Assembly: GCF_024758505.1 (NCBI RefSeq)
Contig: NZ_CP077970.1
Location: forward strand, 2,418,001 to 2,482,000
Length of the DNA stretch: 64,000 nt
Origin: Bradyrhizobium arachidis
Lineage (GTDB): Bacteria; Pseudomonadota; Alphaproteobacteria; Rhizobiales; Xanthobacteraceae
Direction of reading: 5' to 3'
The position numbers and the translations under genes are program-made. Within the stretch, counting starts at the first letter, position 1. Each line of letters opens with the position of its first letter. The notes under the pieces were generated by a model. The model did not search any database. It saw only the letters and a list, made by a program, of their open reading frames with translations, and was not told the DNA's origin. This document shows, one piece after another, positions 7,310-16,063 of the stretch.

Positions 7310-9115
7310 ATGCGCCAATCAATTGATACTGCACCGAGGAACGGAAAAGACATCTGGGTAGAAGATGCGACCGGCGCTGTTGAGGCCGCCCATTGGTCGC
7401 CTGAGGCGGGCAGATGGGTTTGGAAGGACGGCTCTCCAATCAACACTGCACCGACGTATTGGTATCCCGTCACGGCGGGCGTCGATCCAGCGGACGAACA
7501 ATCGGACAGTCCGCTCGCGGCGACTATGATCTTGATCCCTGTCGTCCTCGTTGGGGCGGCCCTGCTGTTCGGCCCATTTAACGTTCAAACGATTCCAGAA
7601 ATCACGCGTCTCGACGGCCGGAGCGCCCTCGGCCTCGATCAGCGGCCCGGGATCGCGGCCGGATCGCAAGCGCTCCTTCAGCGCGAAACGACCGGAGTCC
7701 TGATGCCGTCGCCGTCAGCAAGTATGGTGCGAACTCGGCAGCCCCTCGACGAAGACGCTCCGCGCGGTGCGGCACTCGCGGGTGAGCAGGGCTGGGCGCG
7801 CAGCGAGCTGGGCGTACTGACGAACAAGCTGGACGACAAGGCAGACCAGGTCAGGCTGGCGGCAACCGCGGAGTTGCCGCAGTCTTTTCCGCAGGAACGT
7901 GAGAAATTCTCACTGACGGGCAAACTCGCAAACGTCAGCGCGGGGTCGGACACTACGCTAGCACTGCCGAGCAGGTCCCAGGACGACGCGGTCCTGCGCT
8001 TGCACGTTGCGGAAACTGCTACGGAGGAGTTGCGGCAGTCTCTTCAAGAGGAGCAAGCCCGCAGCGCCGCGCTCGTGAACGAACTTGCCGGAACACGCCG
8101 CGAGATCGACATCCGTAAGGAACAATCGCGCAGCGCGGACGATGCGGCCGCGCAGCAGAAAGATGCGGCAGATCGAGAGATCGCAGAACTGCAGCAGTCC
8201 GTGCAGCAGGAGCGGGAGAGGAGCGCCGCCCTCGTGAGGCAGGCGAACGCCGCGCGGGCAGCAACGGCGAGCGCGGAGCAACAACGCCACGAGGCGCAGT
8301 CACGCGCCGCGGCGCTCGCGAGCGAACTTGCTGGAATAGCTCGCGGGCCGCTCACGACGGACGATGCGGCGGCGGAGCAAAGCCAGGCGGCGGAACGCGA
8401 GATCGCGGAGCTGCGGCAGTCTCTGCAACACGAGCAGCAAAAGAGCGCCGCCCTCGTCACGGAGGTCAAAGCCGCGCAGGCAGCAGCAGCGAACGCCGAA
8501 CAACAACGCCGCGCTCTCGAAGAGGCCCAGGCGCACGCGGCCGCGCTGGCGAGCGAACTTGCCGAAACGCGCGGCCAGATCGAAACCCGGAGCGTGCAAT
8601 TGCGCGAGGCGAACGATGCGGCCTCGCAGCAGAGACAGGCATCAGACCGGGAGATCGCCGAGTTGCGGCAGTCGCTGCAACAGGAGCGGACCAGGACTGA
8701 AGCCGTGGAGAGAGGCCTTGCATTGGCGTGGCGTCCCACCGATGAGCGCGCCCCCGCGGAGCAAACAAATGAAGGCCCGATCCTGCCGGCGACGCGGAAC
8801 GTGGAAGCGGCCACAGCGGAGCCGCCAATGGTCGCAAACCAAAACGAGGCAGAGGCCCGGTTGATCCTGCGTGCCAGGGCGCTGCTTGATCAGGGGAATA
8901 TTGGTGCAGCGCGGATTGTACTCGAGCTCGCGGCCGAGAAGGACATTGCGCAGGCCAGTTTCATGCTCGCGGAGACATATGATCCGGCGGTTTTATCCCG
9001 CTGGGGGACTTATGGCACGCGCGGCGAAGCGGCCAAGGCGCGCGAGCTCTACGCGAAGGCACACAGGGGCGGGATTCCCGGAGCGAAGGAACGGCTCGAT
9101 GCGTTGCCCCGCTGA
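7310..9115 (+). CDS. membrane-anchored coiled-coil protein with Sel1/TPR-like C-terminus
   Basis: A 601-residue protein of unknown function. I start at the ATG at 7310 rather than the TTG at 7286, since SIDTAPRNGKDIWV looks like a domain start. Residues 1-55 form a Trp-rich module ending INTAPTYWYPV. Residues about 69-88 are one transmembrane helix. Residues about 170-490 are Glu/Gln/Ala-rich coiled coil with four recurring blocks of the type EIAELRQSLQQERxRSAALV, spaced about 50 to 84 residues apart. The last 100 residues (ARALLDQGNIGAARIVLELA, ARELYAKAHRGGIPGAKERL) resemble a Sel1/TPR pair. The topology suggests a short cytoplasmic head and a long periplasmic stalk. It is the first gene of a collinear run. 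Confidence 0.7.
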   Translation: MRQSIDTAPRNGKDIWVEDATGAVEAAHWSPEAGRWVWKDGSPINTAPTYWYPVTAGVDPADEQSDSPLAATMILIPVVLVGAALLFGPFNVQTIPEITRLDGRSALGLDQRPGIAAGSQALLQRETTGVLMPSPSASMVRTRQPLDEDAPRGAALAGEQGWARSELGVLTNKLDDKADQVRLAATAELPQSFPQEREKFSLTGKLANVSAGSDTTLALPSRSQDDAVLRLHVAETATEELRQSLQEEQARSAALVNELAGTRREIDIRKEQSRSADDAAAQQKDAADREIAELQQSVQQERERSAALVRQANAARAATASAEQQRHEAQSRAAALASELAGIARGPLTTDDAAAEQSQAAEREIAELRQSLQHEQQKSAALVTEVKAAQAAAANAEQQRRALEEAQAHAAALASELAETRGQIETRSVQLREANDAASQQRQASDREIAELRQSLQQERTRTEAVERGLALAWRPTDERAPAEQTNEGPILPATRNVEAATAEPPMVANQNEAEARLILRARALLDQGNIGAARIVLELAAEKDIAQASFMLAETYDPAVLSRWGTYGTRGEAAKARELYAKAHRGGIPGAKERLDALPR

Positions 9116-9178
9116 GAATGGGCTTGTTGCGTTCCCGCGTGACGAAAGGTTGCGATGGGTGATCGAGAAAGGGACGAC

Positions 9179-10219
9179 ATGAACAAGGTACCAGGGTCAT
9201 CCTCGCTGCTCCTGCTCGCCGTGCTGGTGCCGGTCGCCATGATGCTTCAGTCGGGCTGCCTGGAAGCGCAAACCGGGAAAAACAAGGCCGATGCACAAAT
9301 GGTCCGACGGCCCTTGCCGCAAGGGAACGAAAAAGACCGGATGAACGCCTGGACCGTCGGACTCGCCGGCGGCCTGCTCGAGGGCGCGCCGATCCGCCTC
9401 GCCGCGGAAATGGCTCGCGTCGTCGACGATGGAGCGGAGCTGCATCTCCTGCCGATCGTCACCCGCGGCGCCACCGACAATCTGAATGCGCTGCTCTATC
9501 TGCGCGGTGTCGACACCGCCATCATCAATTCCGACGCGCTCGAAGAGTACAAGGTTCAGGTACCGCAGATCCAAAGCCGCATCACTTACCTGCTCAATCT
9601 TTTCCCGTCTGAGCTGCACATTTTCGTGCGACCGGAAATCACGAGCCTGGAGGATCTTGCCGGCAAGAAAGTGAACTTCAATACCCAGGGCACCGCAGCC
9701 GCCTATTCGGGGCCGCTGATCTTTAGTCGTCTCGGCATCGACGTCGACAAGACGTTCATTCCGCATCAGGTGGCCCTGGAACAGATGCGCAAGGGTGAGA
9801 TGTCGGCCGTGGTGTTCATCACATCGAAACCCGTCGACGCCTTCGTACGCGGCCGCTGGGAGGCGGGATTCAAATTTCTCCCGGTTAATTACGATAGAAG
9901 GTTCGAGGACTATTACCTGCCCGCGACCCTGGACCCGAAAGAGTATCCCAATCTGATCAAGCAGGGTGAGCGGGTCTCGACCATCGCGGTGCCGACAGCG
10001 CTCGTTGCGTTCAACTGGCCGGCACGCTCGAATCGCTATCAACGCGTGGCGCGCCTTGTCGAGTACCTGTTCTCGCGAATTGACCGCCTGCAGGCACCGG
10101 GCTTTGATCCGAAATGGCAGTCGATCAATCTCGCGGCAACCGTCCCCGGGCTCACCCGCTTCCAGGCCGCGCAGGAATGGCTGGATCTCAAGGCGCGCAG
10201 CGCACAGGCGCGGCCATGA
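9179..10219 (+). CDS. TAXI-family TRAP transporter solute-binding protein
   Basis: A 346-residue exported protein. I start at 9179, preceded by AAAGGGACGAC, not at 9155. The N-terminus has a signal sequence ending near LQSGC, possibly a lipoprotein site although Q at -3 is unusual. The body follows the TAXI (NMT1-like) pattern: VARVVDDGAELHLLPIV-type opening, GVDTAIINSDAL, FVRPEITSLEDLAGKKVNFN, and a later YYLPATLDPKEYPNL. TAXI proteins bind organic acids for TRAP permeases, but no DctM/DctQ membrane partner is present. The stop overlaps the start of the next gene (ATGA at 10216-10219), so the two are translationally coupled. Confidence 0.78.
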   Translation: MNKVPGSSSLLLLAVLVPVAMMLQSGCLEAQTGKNKADAQMVRRPLPQGNEKDRMNAWTVGLAGGLLEGAPIRLAAEMARVVDDGAELHLLPIVTRGATDNLNALLYLRGVDTAIINSDALEEYKVQVPQIQSRITYLLNLFPSELHIFVRPEITSLEDLAGKKVNFNTQGTAAAYSGPLIFSRLGIDVDKTFIPHQVALEQMRKGEMSAVVFITSKPVDAFVRGRWEAGFKFLPVNYDRRFEDYYLPATLDPKEYPNLIKQGERVSTIAVPTALVAFNWPARSNRYQRVARLVEYLFSRIDRLQAPGFDPKWQSINLAATVPGLTRFQAAQEWLDLKARSAQARP

Positions 10220-10845
10220 AGACTGCCGCTCCTCCGCTCGCCGTCGCCTTGAACGTTGCCTGCGGAGTCGCTTACGCGCAAAGCACGAGCGATCCGATGC
10301 AGACACTTCGGGCCTGTTCGGCGATGGAGGAACCAGCCCGGCTGGAATGTCTGCAAGATTTATCACGTAAGATCCCGCCGCCTGGTCGGCGCGCGTCGGA
10401 CGAAGGCTGGCTGGTCAGCGAGACCACCTCGCCCGTCGACTATTCGCCGATCGTCATCGCCACCACGTCGTCAGTCAGCGGCCCGGATGGCGCCGCGATG
10501 CAACTCGCAATCCACTGCCGCAAGGGCCGCACCGAAGTCGTAGTTGCAGGGCCGGCGGTGTCACGCAGCGTCAACGAATACGCCATCTCTTACCGGCTCA
10601 ATGCGGATCCGCCAGTGCAACTTGCGGCAGCCTCGCCGTCGTTCGGCTCCGGCGTGGCTATCCGGGGTGACGTCGTGCCGCTGCTGAACTCGTTACCCGA
10701 CGACGGCAGTATTGTCGTGCGTCTTTCCCCCCGCACTGGCGCCGTGCAAGAGGGGCATTTCCTGCTCAGCGGATTCAAGAACATACGCGAAAAAATGGCG
10801 GCTGCGTGCAAATGGCCACATACCGTCGCCAGACCGGGAAGGTGA
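10216..10845 (+). CDS. VasI-like (type VI secretion-associated family) secreted protein
   Basis: A 209-residue protein with an N-terminal signal sequence (ALNVACGVAYAQS). The pattern fits the VasI/TagO family: an early RACSAMEEPARLECLQDLS block with paired Cys, then WLVSETTSPVDYSPIVIAT, a mid-protein LAIHCRKGRTEVVV, and a terminal AACKWP. In Vibrio the family member is linked to type VI secretion, but no T6SS gene is visible here, so the link to secretion is doubtful. It overlaps the TAXI gene by 4 bp and precedes the DsrE-like gene by 25 bp, which implies one transcript. Confidence 0.62.
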   Translation: MKTAAPPLAVALNVACGVAYAQSTSDPMQTLRACSAMEEPARLECLQDLSRKIPPPGRRASDEGWLVSETTSPVDYSPIVIATTSSVSGPDGAAMQLAIHCRKGRTEVVVAGPAVSRSVNEYAISYRLNADPPVQLAAASPSFGSGVAIRGDVVPLLNSLPDDGSIVVRLSPRTGAVQEGHFLLSGFKNIREKMAAACKWPHTVARPGR

Positions 10846-10870
10846 TGGTCATGAAACGGAGAGACCCAAG

Positions 10871-11488
10871 ATGATCAATCCAAGATTGGCGATAGGCGTC
10901 ATCAGCGGCCTGGCGATGCTGCTCCTGGTCGGACCGAACGCGCAGGCTGAGCCGGACAACCAGTTTATGCCGCGTGCGAGCGAGAAGAGCCAGGCGAGCA
11001 ATCAGAAGCCCCCGGTTAGACTGAAGCAGGCGAGAAAGCCGGAGCACAACAACACGGGCAAGCAAGACCTCGCGAGCAAGACGAGGCTGGTTGAGGTGAC
11101 AAAACCCGAGATCGCCAAGAAGCCACATCAGCTCATATTGCAGGTAAATTCCAACGAACCTGCGATGATGAACCTCGCGCTCAACAATGCGACCAACGTC
11201 GCGCAACACTACCGCGACCTTGGTGAGCCGGTGTCGATCGAGGTCATCACCTTTGGCCCGGGTCTTCACATGCTGCGCGATGACACCTCGCCGGTAAAGC
11301 CGCGCATCGAGGTGCTCGCGATGAGCCATCCCGAAATCTCCTTCAAGGCCTGCGGCAACACCCAGGAAAACATGCGCAAGGCGGAGAACAAGGACATCAA
11401 CCTGATTGCACAGGCGACGGTTGTGAAGTCTGGTGTCGTCCGCGTCATGGAGCTGCAGGAGCAGGGCTGGAGCTACGTCAAGCCGTGA
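10871..11488 (+). CDS. exported DsrE/DsrF-like protein
   Basis: A 205-residue protein with a signal peptide (ISGLAMLLLVGPNAQAEP, cleavage after AQA), a charged low-complexity linker of about 60 residues, and a C-terminal domain from about residue 88. That domain (LILQVNSNEPAMMNLALNNA, GEPVSIEVITFGPG, FKACGNTQENM) matches the DsrE/F-like fold, including the single conserved Cys in the KACGNT stretch. Cytoplasmic DsrE proteins carry sulfur; exported versions of this type are common and uncharacterised. It is the last gene of the presumed 7310-11488 operon. Confidence 0.7.
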   Translation: MINPRLAIGVISGLAMLLLVGPNAQAEPDNQFMPRASEKSQASNQKPPVRLKQARKPEHNNTGKQDLASKTRLVEVTKPEIAKKPHQLILQVNSNEPAMMNLALNNATNVAQHYRDLGEPVSIEVITFGPGLHMLRDDTSPVKPRIEVLAMSHPEISFKACGNTQENMRKAENKDINLIAQATVVKSGVVRVMELQEQGWSYVKP

Positions 11489-11630
11489 GGTCCGCCGGCG
11501 TTGGGCCGCGGTCTCGACTGAGACATCGGGCCGCGCCCTCCCGGCCTTGGGCCAAGCTCAATTTCGACCTTATATCGAGCTCGTTCAGCAGAGCCGACGC
11601 TGAGCTTCGTCCACGCTTGGGGGCGAAGGA

Positions 11631-12617
11631 ATGCGACGCCGGGAGATCATAGCAGCGATCGCCACCGTGGCCGCAGCCTGGCCGCTGTCGGTGCGGGCCC
11701 AGCGAGCCGGGCAAAAACTGTGGCGTATCGGACATTTGATCGGAGGGACGCCGGCAGGGTCGGCGCGGGTCAGTGTCGGGCTGATCGAGGGGCTGCGCGA
11801 TCTCGGCTATGTCGAGGGACGCGACTACGTCGTCGAGTACCGCTACGCCGAAGGGCGTTATGACAGATTTCCCGATCTTGCCGCCGAGCTGGTTCGTTTG
11901 AACGTCGACGTCGTCGTGTTGGGCACGCCTGCGGCCATTCCCGCGATGCGGAAAGCGACGAGCACCATACCGATCATCATGAGCAACGTGAGCGATCCGG
12001 TTGGTAGCGGCTTCGTCTCGAGCCTTGCGAAGCCGGGCGGCAATATCACGGGGCTTGCGACCTCACATGAGAGCACGACCGCAAAGCAGATCGAATTTCT
12101 GTCGGAGATCCTGCCGCAGCTTTCGCGCATCGGGGTTCTTGCCAACCCCGATAGCCCGACGACCGTGCCTGGCCTCGCAACGGCTCGGGCCACGGCCCGG
12201 CAGGCGGCTATTGAGCTTTGGCAAGCGGACGCGCGCAACGCAGACGAGATCGATGCCGCATTCGTCAAATTCGCCCAGCTGCGCGTCGAGGCCGTTGTCG
12301 TCATCACGGATGCCGTCTTCGCTCTGCACCGCAGGCGCATTGCAGAGCTTGCGATGAAGGACAAGCTGCCAACGACGTTTGCCCACCGTGAATATGTGGT
12401 CGATGGAGGAACTCTCAGCTATGGCTACGACATCAAGGATTTCCTCCGCCGCTCGGCCGCACTCGTCGACAAAATCTTCAAGGGAGGCAATCCCGCGGAT
12501 TTGCCGATCGAGCAACCCACGCGGTTCTTTCTGACGGTCAACCTCAAGACCGCGAAGACGATCGGACTGAGGATTCCTGAATCGTTTCTGTTGCGCGCCG
12601 ACGAGGTGATCGAGTGA
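11631..12617 (+). CDS. ABC_sub_bind-family substrate-binding protein
   Basis: A 328-residue periplasmic binding protein. The N-terminus (MRRREIIAAIATVAAAWPLSVRAQ) has the twin-Arg-like start and AQ cleavage seen in the Bradyrhizobium ABC_sub_bind expansion. Characteristic blocks are GLIEGLRDLGYVEGRDYVVEYRYAEG, the TSTIPIIMSNVSDPVGSGFV strand and GGTLSYGYDIKDFLRRSAALVDKI, and it ends with the KTIGLRIPESFLLRADEVIE signature. The ligand is unknown and no permease or ATPase genes adjoin it. It lies 142 bp after the DsrE-like gene on the same strand. Confidence 0.85.
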   Translation: MRRREIIAAIATVAAAWPLSVRAQRAGQKLWRIGHLIGGTPAGSARVSVGLIEGLRDLGYVEGRDYVVEYRYAEGRYDRFPDLAAELVRLNVDVVVLGTPAAIPAMRKATSTIPIIMSNVSDPVGSGFVSSLAKPGGNITGLATSHESTTAKQIEFLSEILPQLSRIGVLANPDSPTTVPGLATARATARQAAIELWQADARNADEIDAAFVKFAQLRVEAVVVITDAVFALHRRRIAELAMKDKLPTTFAHREYVVDGGTLSYGYDIKDFLRRSAALVDKIFKGGNPADLPIEQPTRFFLTVNLKTAKTIGLRIPESFLLRADEVIE

Positions 12618-12647
12618 ATCGCTACGCCCGGAGCCGGTAGTGAGATT

Positions 12648-15600
12648 TCAAAGCAGTGCTCTGGCAGCCAGGAGATCCGGTGTCTCAAAGCCCTCGGCGA
12701 ACTGGCCATAGAGCGGACTGAGCAGGTCGTGAGCCTCGCCGCGCCGGCGCTGTCCTATCCAAAGCCGTGCAAGACATGTCGTTGCCCGCAACTCCCAGAG
12801 CCTGGCGCCTTGCCTGCGCGCGATTGCAGCCGCATGGGCGAGCGGTACCTCCACATCGGTCGGATCGGGCCTCGGCAGTCGTAGCATCAGTTCGCCCTTT
12901 ATCCGATGGAGCTCGGCCTCGAACCACCGCTCGCCGGTTTCTTCCACCCGGTGCAGCGCCTTTGCAATCAAGTCCAAGCCTTCCTCCACTGCCTCCCCTG
13001 CGCCGGAGCGGCCGAGAGCCTCGGCCTGAAGGCCAAGGAAATACGGCTCATAGAGCCCGGCCCCTGTGGCTTGCCAGGCCGGGAGGCCCTGCCGAAGCTG
13101 CGCGAGCCCTGTCTCCAGCTCACCCGACTGAGCCAGCGCCCATCCCCGGAACACCGTGCCCGCCGCGAGAAAATGCGGAAAGTTCTGCTCGCTCGCGAGC
13201 TCAATGAGTTTCTCGGCTCGGTCCGTTGCCTCGCGCCACGAGCAGCGGAACTGCTCAAGGGTACACGCGAACATCAGGGCGTACCCCTGCGTGTTGAGAT
13301 GAGCGAGTTCTCGGGCGGCGCGGAGCGCCTCGTGGCTCCGCGCCCGGGCCTGATCCGGATAGCCCAGCGCAAACAACGTCCATGATAGCCCGGACAGCGC
13401 CGCCACCCGCGGATCCTGCACGTAGAGAAATGCGAGCGGGTGATGTCGCTCCGGATCATACAGGGCGAGCGCCCGCTCCAGATGGGGGCGGGCGGCAGCC
13501 ACATCGCCGCGCCAGAAGGCACCTGTTCCGCTGATGCGGTGAGCCACCAGGGTTACGGAAGCCTCTTGATGATCCTGCGCCCGGCGCAAAAACTCGTCTG
13601 CCACGTCGCGCGCCGCGTTGTGCTCGGCGCGCACGCCGTGGAACACCCATTGACCATAGAGCACGGGCCAGAGCTGGGCGGTGGCCCCGATCTGCTCGCA
13701 GAGCTCGCGGGCGCGGGCGTTGGCCCGTCCAGCTTCCGGCGCCGCCCAGCCTTGCGTGGCCATCAGCGCGACGCCCAACGCAACCTGCAGGTCAAGTTCG
13801 CGCCGCCTCCGATCGGCCTCGGGCAACCCCACGAGAAGCTTCAATCCGTTCCGTAACTGCGCAAGCGCTTCAGCCATAGCCGATCGGGCGATGGCTCGTT
13901 GTCCTGCCTTCAGCCAATAGTCGGTCGCCGGCTCGGTCAGTCCTCCCTCCGTGTAGTGGTGGGCCACAAGTTCGGGTTGCGCCTGCACTGTCTCCGGAAA
14001 ATGCTGCTCGAGCGCGGCTGCGATCCGGGCATGCAAGCGCTGCCGCTTCGCGCGCATCAGGGTCGTGTAGGCGGCGTCTTGCACGAGCGCATGCTTGAAG
14101 CTGTAGGTCGCCTGAGGCGGTGTGCCGCGCCGGAACACCAGGCCCGAGCCGACGAGGTCGTCCAACGCCACCTGCAGATCGTTCTCCGGCAATGCCGTCG
14201 CGATCGCGAGCAGTTCGTGAGAGAACTCCCGGCCAATGGCGGCCGCGACCTGGGCCACCTCGCGGGCAGGGGCCAGCCGGTCGAGCCGCGCCAGCAGGGA
14301 CTCCTGCAGTGTCGTCGGAATCGCCATGGGCGGCAGCGGTCCCGCGAGGGCGTAACGGTCGCCTTCGTCGCGGAGCAGATCGGTCTCGAGCACGGTCCGC
14401 GTCAGCTCCTCGACAAAAAGAGGCACGCCGTCCGTCTTGGCGATGATCTGGTCGAGCACCGCAGGGGGGAGCGCCTTGCCGCCGCTCAGCCGCGCGACCA
14501 TGGCTGCGCCCTGCCGCCGGCTCAAGCGGCTGAGGGTCAGCGCGGCGACGTGGGCATAGCGCATCCAGGGCGGCTCGAACTCGGGCCGGAACGTGATGAG
14601 GACGAGCACGGGGGCGCTTTGCACCCGGTCGACCAGAAGATCGAGCAGCTCGAGCGAGGTCGGATCTGCCCAGTGCACGTCCTCGTACAGGGCGAGAACG
14701 GGCCGGCGCGTTGCGAGCCCCAACACCTGATCGACGAGTTGGTCGAGCGTCCGCTCCTTCTGCCGATGCGGGCTCATGTCGAGCGGCGGGTAGCGCGCAT
14801 TTGTCTCGACCGACATCAAGGCCGCGACCAGCGGGACCACCGTGGCGACATCATCAGTCGAGAGCGCGAGCAGCGCCTCAAGCTTATCGAGCCGCGTTGC
14901 CGCGGGATCGTCCGCGGCGAAGCCCGCTGCCCGCTCCAGCAGGCCGATCACCGGATAGAGCGGGCTGGTCTGATGGTGCGGCGAGCAGTAGTGGCTCAAG
15001 GGCGTATGCGGCTCATTTTCCAGTCGCCCGCGCAGCGCGCGCACGAGGCGCGACTTGCCGATACCGGGCTCGCCTGTCAGCAGCACCACCTGACCCTCAC
15101 CGTCCTTGGCTCGCTCCCAATGCTCGAGCAGCAGACCGATCTCATTGTCGCGACCGACAAGCGGGGTCAGGCCTGCGCCGTGCAGCGCCTCGAACCGGCT
15201 CTCGGCAGCGCCTTCCCCGACCACGCGCCACGCCCGCACCGGACCGGGAAAACCCTTCAGGATCTGCAGGCCGAGCTCGGCGAGTGCGAACAGTTCGCCA
15301 ATGAGCTCCCGGGTGCGGGCCGAAATCACCACTGTCCCGGGCTCAGCCAGCGTTTGCAGCCGCGCCGCCAGGTTCGGCGTATCGCCGACCACCGTCTCCT
15401 CGCGCGCCGCACCTTCGCCGATCAGCTCGCCGACAACCACCGGACCGGTCGCGATGCCGATTCGAGCTGCCAGTGGTGCGCCATGCGCCGAGCCCAGGCT
15501 ATGCATCGCCGCGACCGCGGCGAGGCCGGCCCGTACCGCGCGTTCGGCTTCACTCTCATGGGCGTGCGGATAGCCGAAATAGGCCAGCACACCGTCACCC

Positions 15601-16016
15601 ATGTACTTGGCCACGTGCCCTTCGAATCGCGCGATCGCAGCCGCGACCGCACTCTGATAGTTCCGCAGGACTTCGGCCATTTCCTCCGGATCGAGCCGCG
15701 CCGCGAGCGCGGTCGAGTCGACCAGGTCGACGAACATCACGGTGAGCTGGCGGCGCTCGGCCTCCGGTACGAGCGATGCGATCCCGGAGATAGCGACGGG
15801 TTCGGACGTGGCGGGGATGGTCGCCGAAATCGAGCCGGCGCGAAGGGCAGCAATTGCGGCGAGCAGCTTGCGGCGATGGCCGATCGAGGCGACGCCGAGC
15901 CCGATCAGATCCTCGGCCGTGAGGTCGATAAGGACCTCGGCGTCGACGTCGTTCGCCCGGAACTCATGTTCGTACTGTCCCAGCCCCAGACCACACAGCC
16001 AGGCCCCGATATCCAT
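12648..16016 (-). CDS. SAM-domain/class III adenylate cyclase/AAA ATPase/TPR protein (copy 1)
   Basis: A 1,122-residue signalling protein. A SAM domain occupies residues 1-60 (WLCGLGLGQYEHEF, LGVASIGHRRKLL). A class III cyclase domain spans about 88-265 with metal-binding D97 (MFVDLVDST) and D141 (KYMGDG), K137 and T208 at the usual substrate-selecting sites, and the transition-state pair N215/R219 (NLAAR). An AAA/STAND-type ATPase follows with Walker A GEPGIGKSR near 315. TPR-like helices fill the C-terminal half. This architecture resembles soluble adenylyl cyclase. The residues needed for cAMP synthesis look intact. The ribosome site GGAGGAGCCC precedes the ATG. A paralogue lies 47 bp upstream on the same strand. 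Confidence 0.88.
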   Translation of the reverse strand: MDIGAWLCGLGLGQYEHEFRANDVDAEVLIDLTAEDLIGLGVASIGHRRKLLAAIAALRAGSISATIPATSEPVAISGIASLVPEAERRQLTVMFVDLVDSTALAARLDPEEMAEVLRNYQSAVAAAIARFEGHVAKYMGDGVLAYFGYPHAHESEAERAVRAGLAAVAAMHSLGSAHGAPLAARIGIATGPVVVGELIGEGAAREETVVGDTPNLAARLQTLAEPGTVVISARTRELIGELFALAELGLQILKGFPGPVRAWRVVGEGAAESRFEALHGAGLTPLVGRDNEIGLLLEHWERAKDGEGQVVLLTGEPGIGKSRLVRALRGRLENEPHTPLSHYCSPHHQTSPLYPVIGLLERAAGFAADDPAATRLDKLEALLALSTDDVATVVPLVAALMSVETNARYPPLDMSPHRQKERTLDQLVDQVLGLATRRPVLALYEDVHWADPTSLELLDLLVDRVQSAPVLVLITFRPEFEPPWMRYAHVAALTLSRLSRRQGAAMVARLSGGKALPPAVLDQIIAKTDGVPLFVEELTRTVLETDLLRDEGDRYALAGPLPPMAIPTTLQESLLARLDRLAPAREVAQVAAAIGREFSHELLAIATALPENDLQVALDDLVGSGLVFRRGTPPQATYSFKHALVQDAAYTTLMRAKRQRLHARIAAALEQHFPETVQAQPELVAHHYTEGGLTEPATDYWLKAGQRAIARSAMAEALAQLRNGLKLLVGLPEADRRRRELDLQVALGVALMATQGWAAPEAGRANARARELCEQIGATAQLWPVLYGQWVFHGVRAEHNAARDVADEFLRRAQDHQEASVTLVAHRISGTGAFWRGDVAAARPHLERALALYDPERHHPLAFLYVQDPRVAALSGLSWTLFALGYPDQARARSHEALRAARELAHLNTQGYALMFACTLEQFRCSWREATDRAEKLIELASEQNFPHFLAAGTVFRGWALAQSGELETGLAQLRQGLPAWQATGAGLYEPYFLGLQAEALGRSGAGEAVEEGLDLIAKALHRVEETGERWFEAELHRIKGELMLRLPRPDPTDVEVPLAHAAAIARRQGARLWELRATTCLARLWIGQRRRGEAHDLLSPLYGQFAEGFETPDLLAARALL

Positions 16017-16063
16017 GGGCTCCTCCCGGCTCTCGTCCTCAGCGCTCGAATTGTCCTCGTCGG

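Noticed and set aside
10216..10845. Type VI secretion locus
   Set aside because: Only one VasI-like gene is present; no TssB/C, VgrG, Hcp or ClpV is seen, so no T6SS is claimed.
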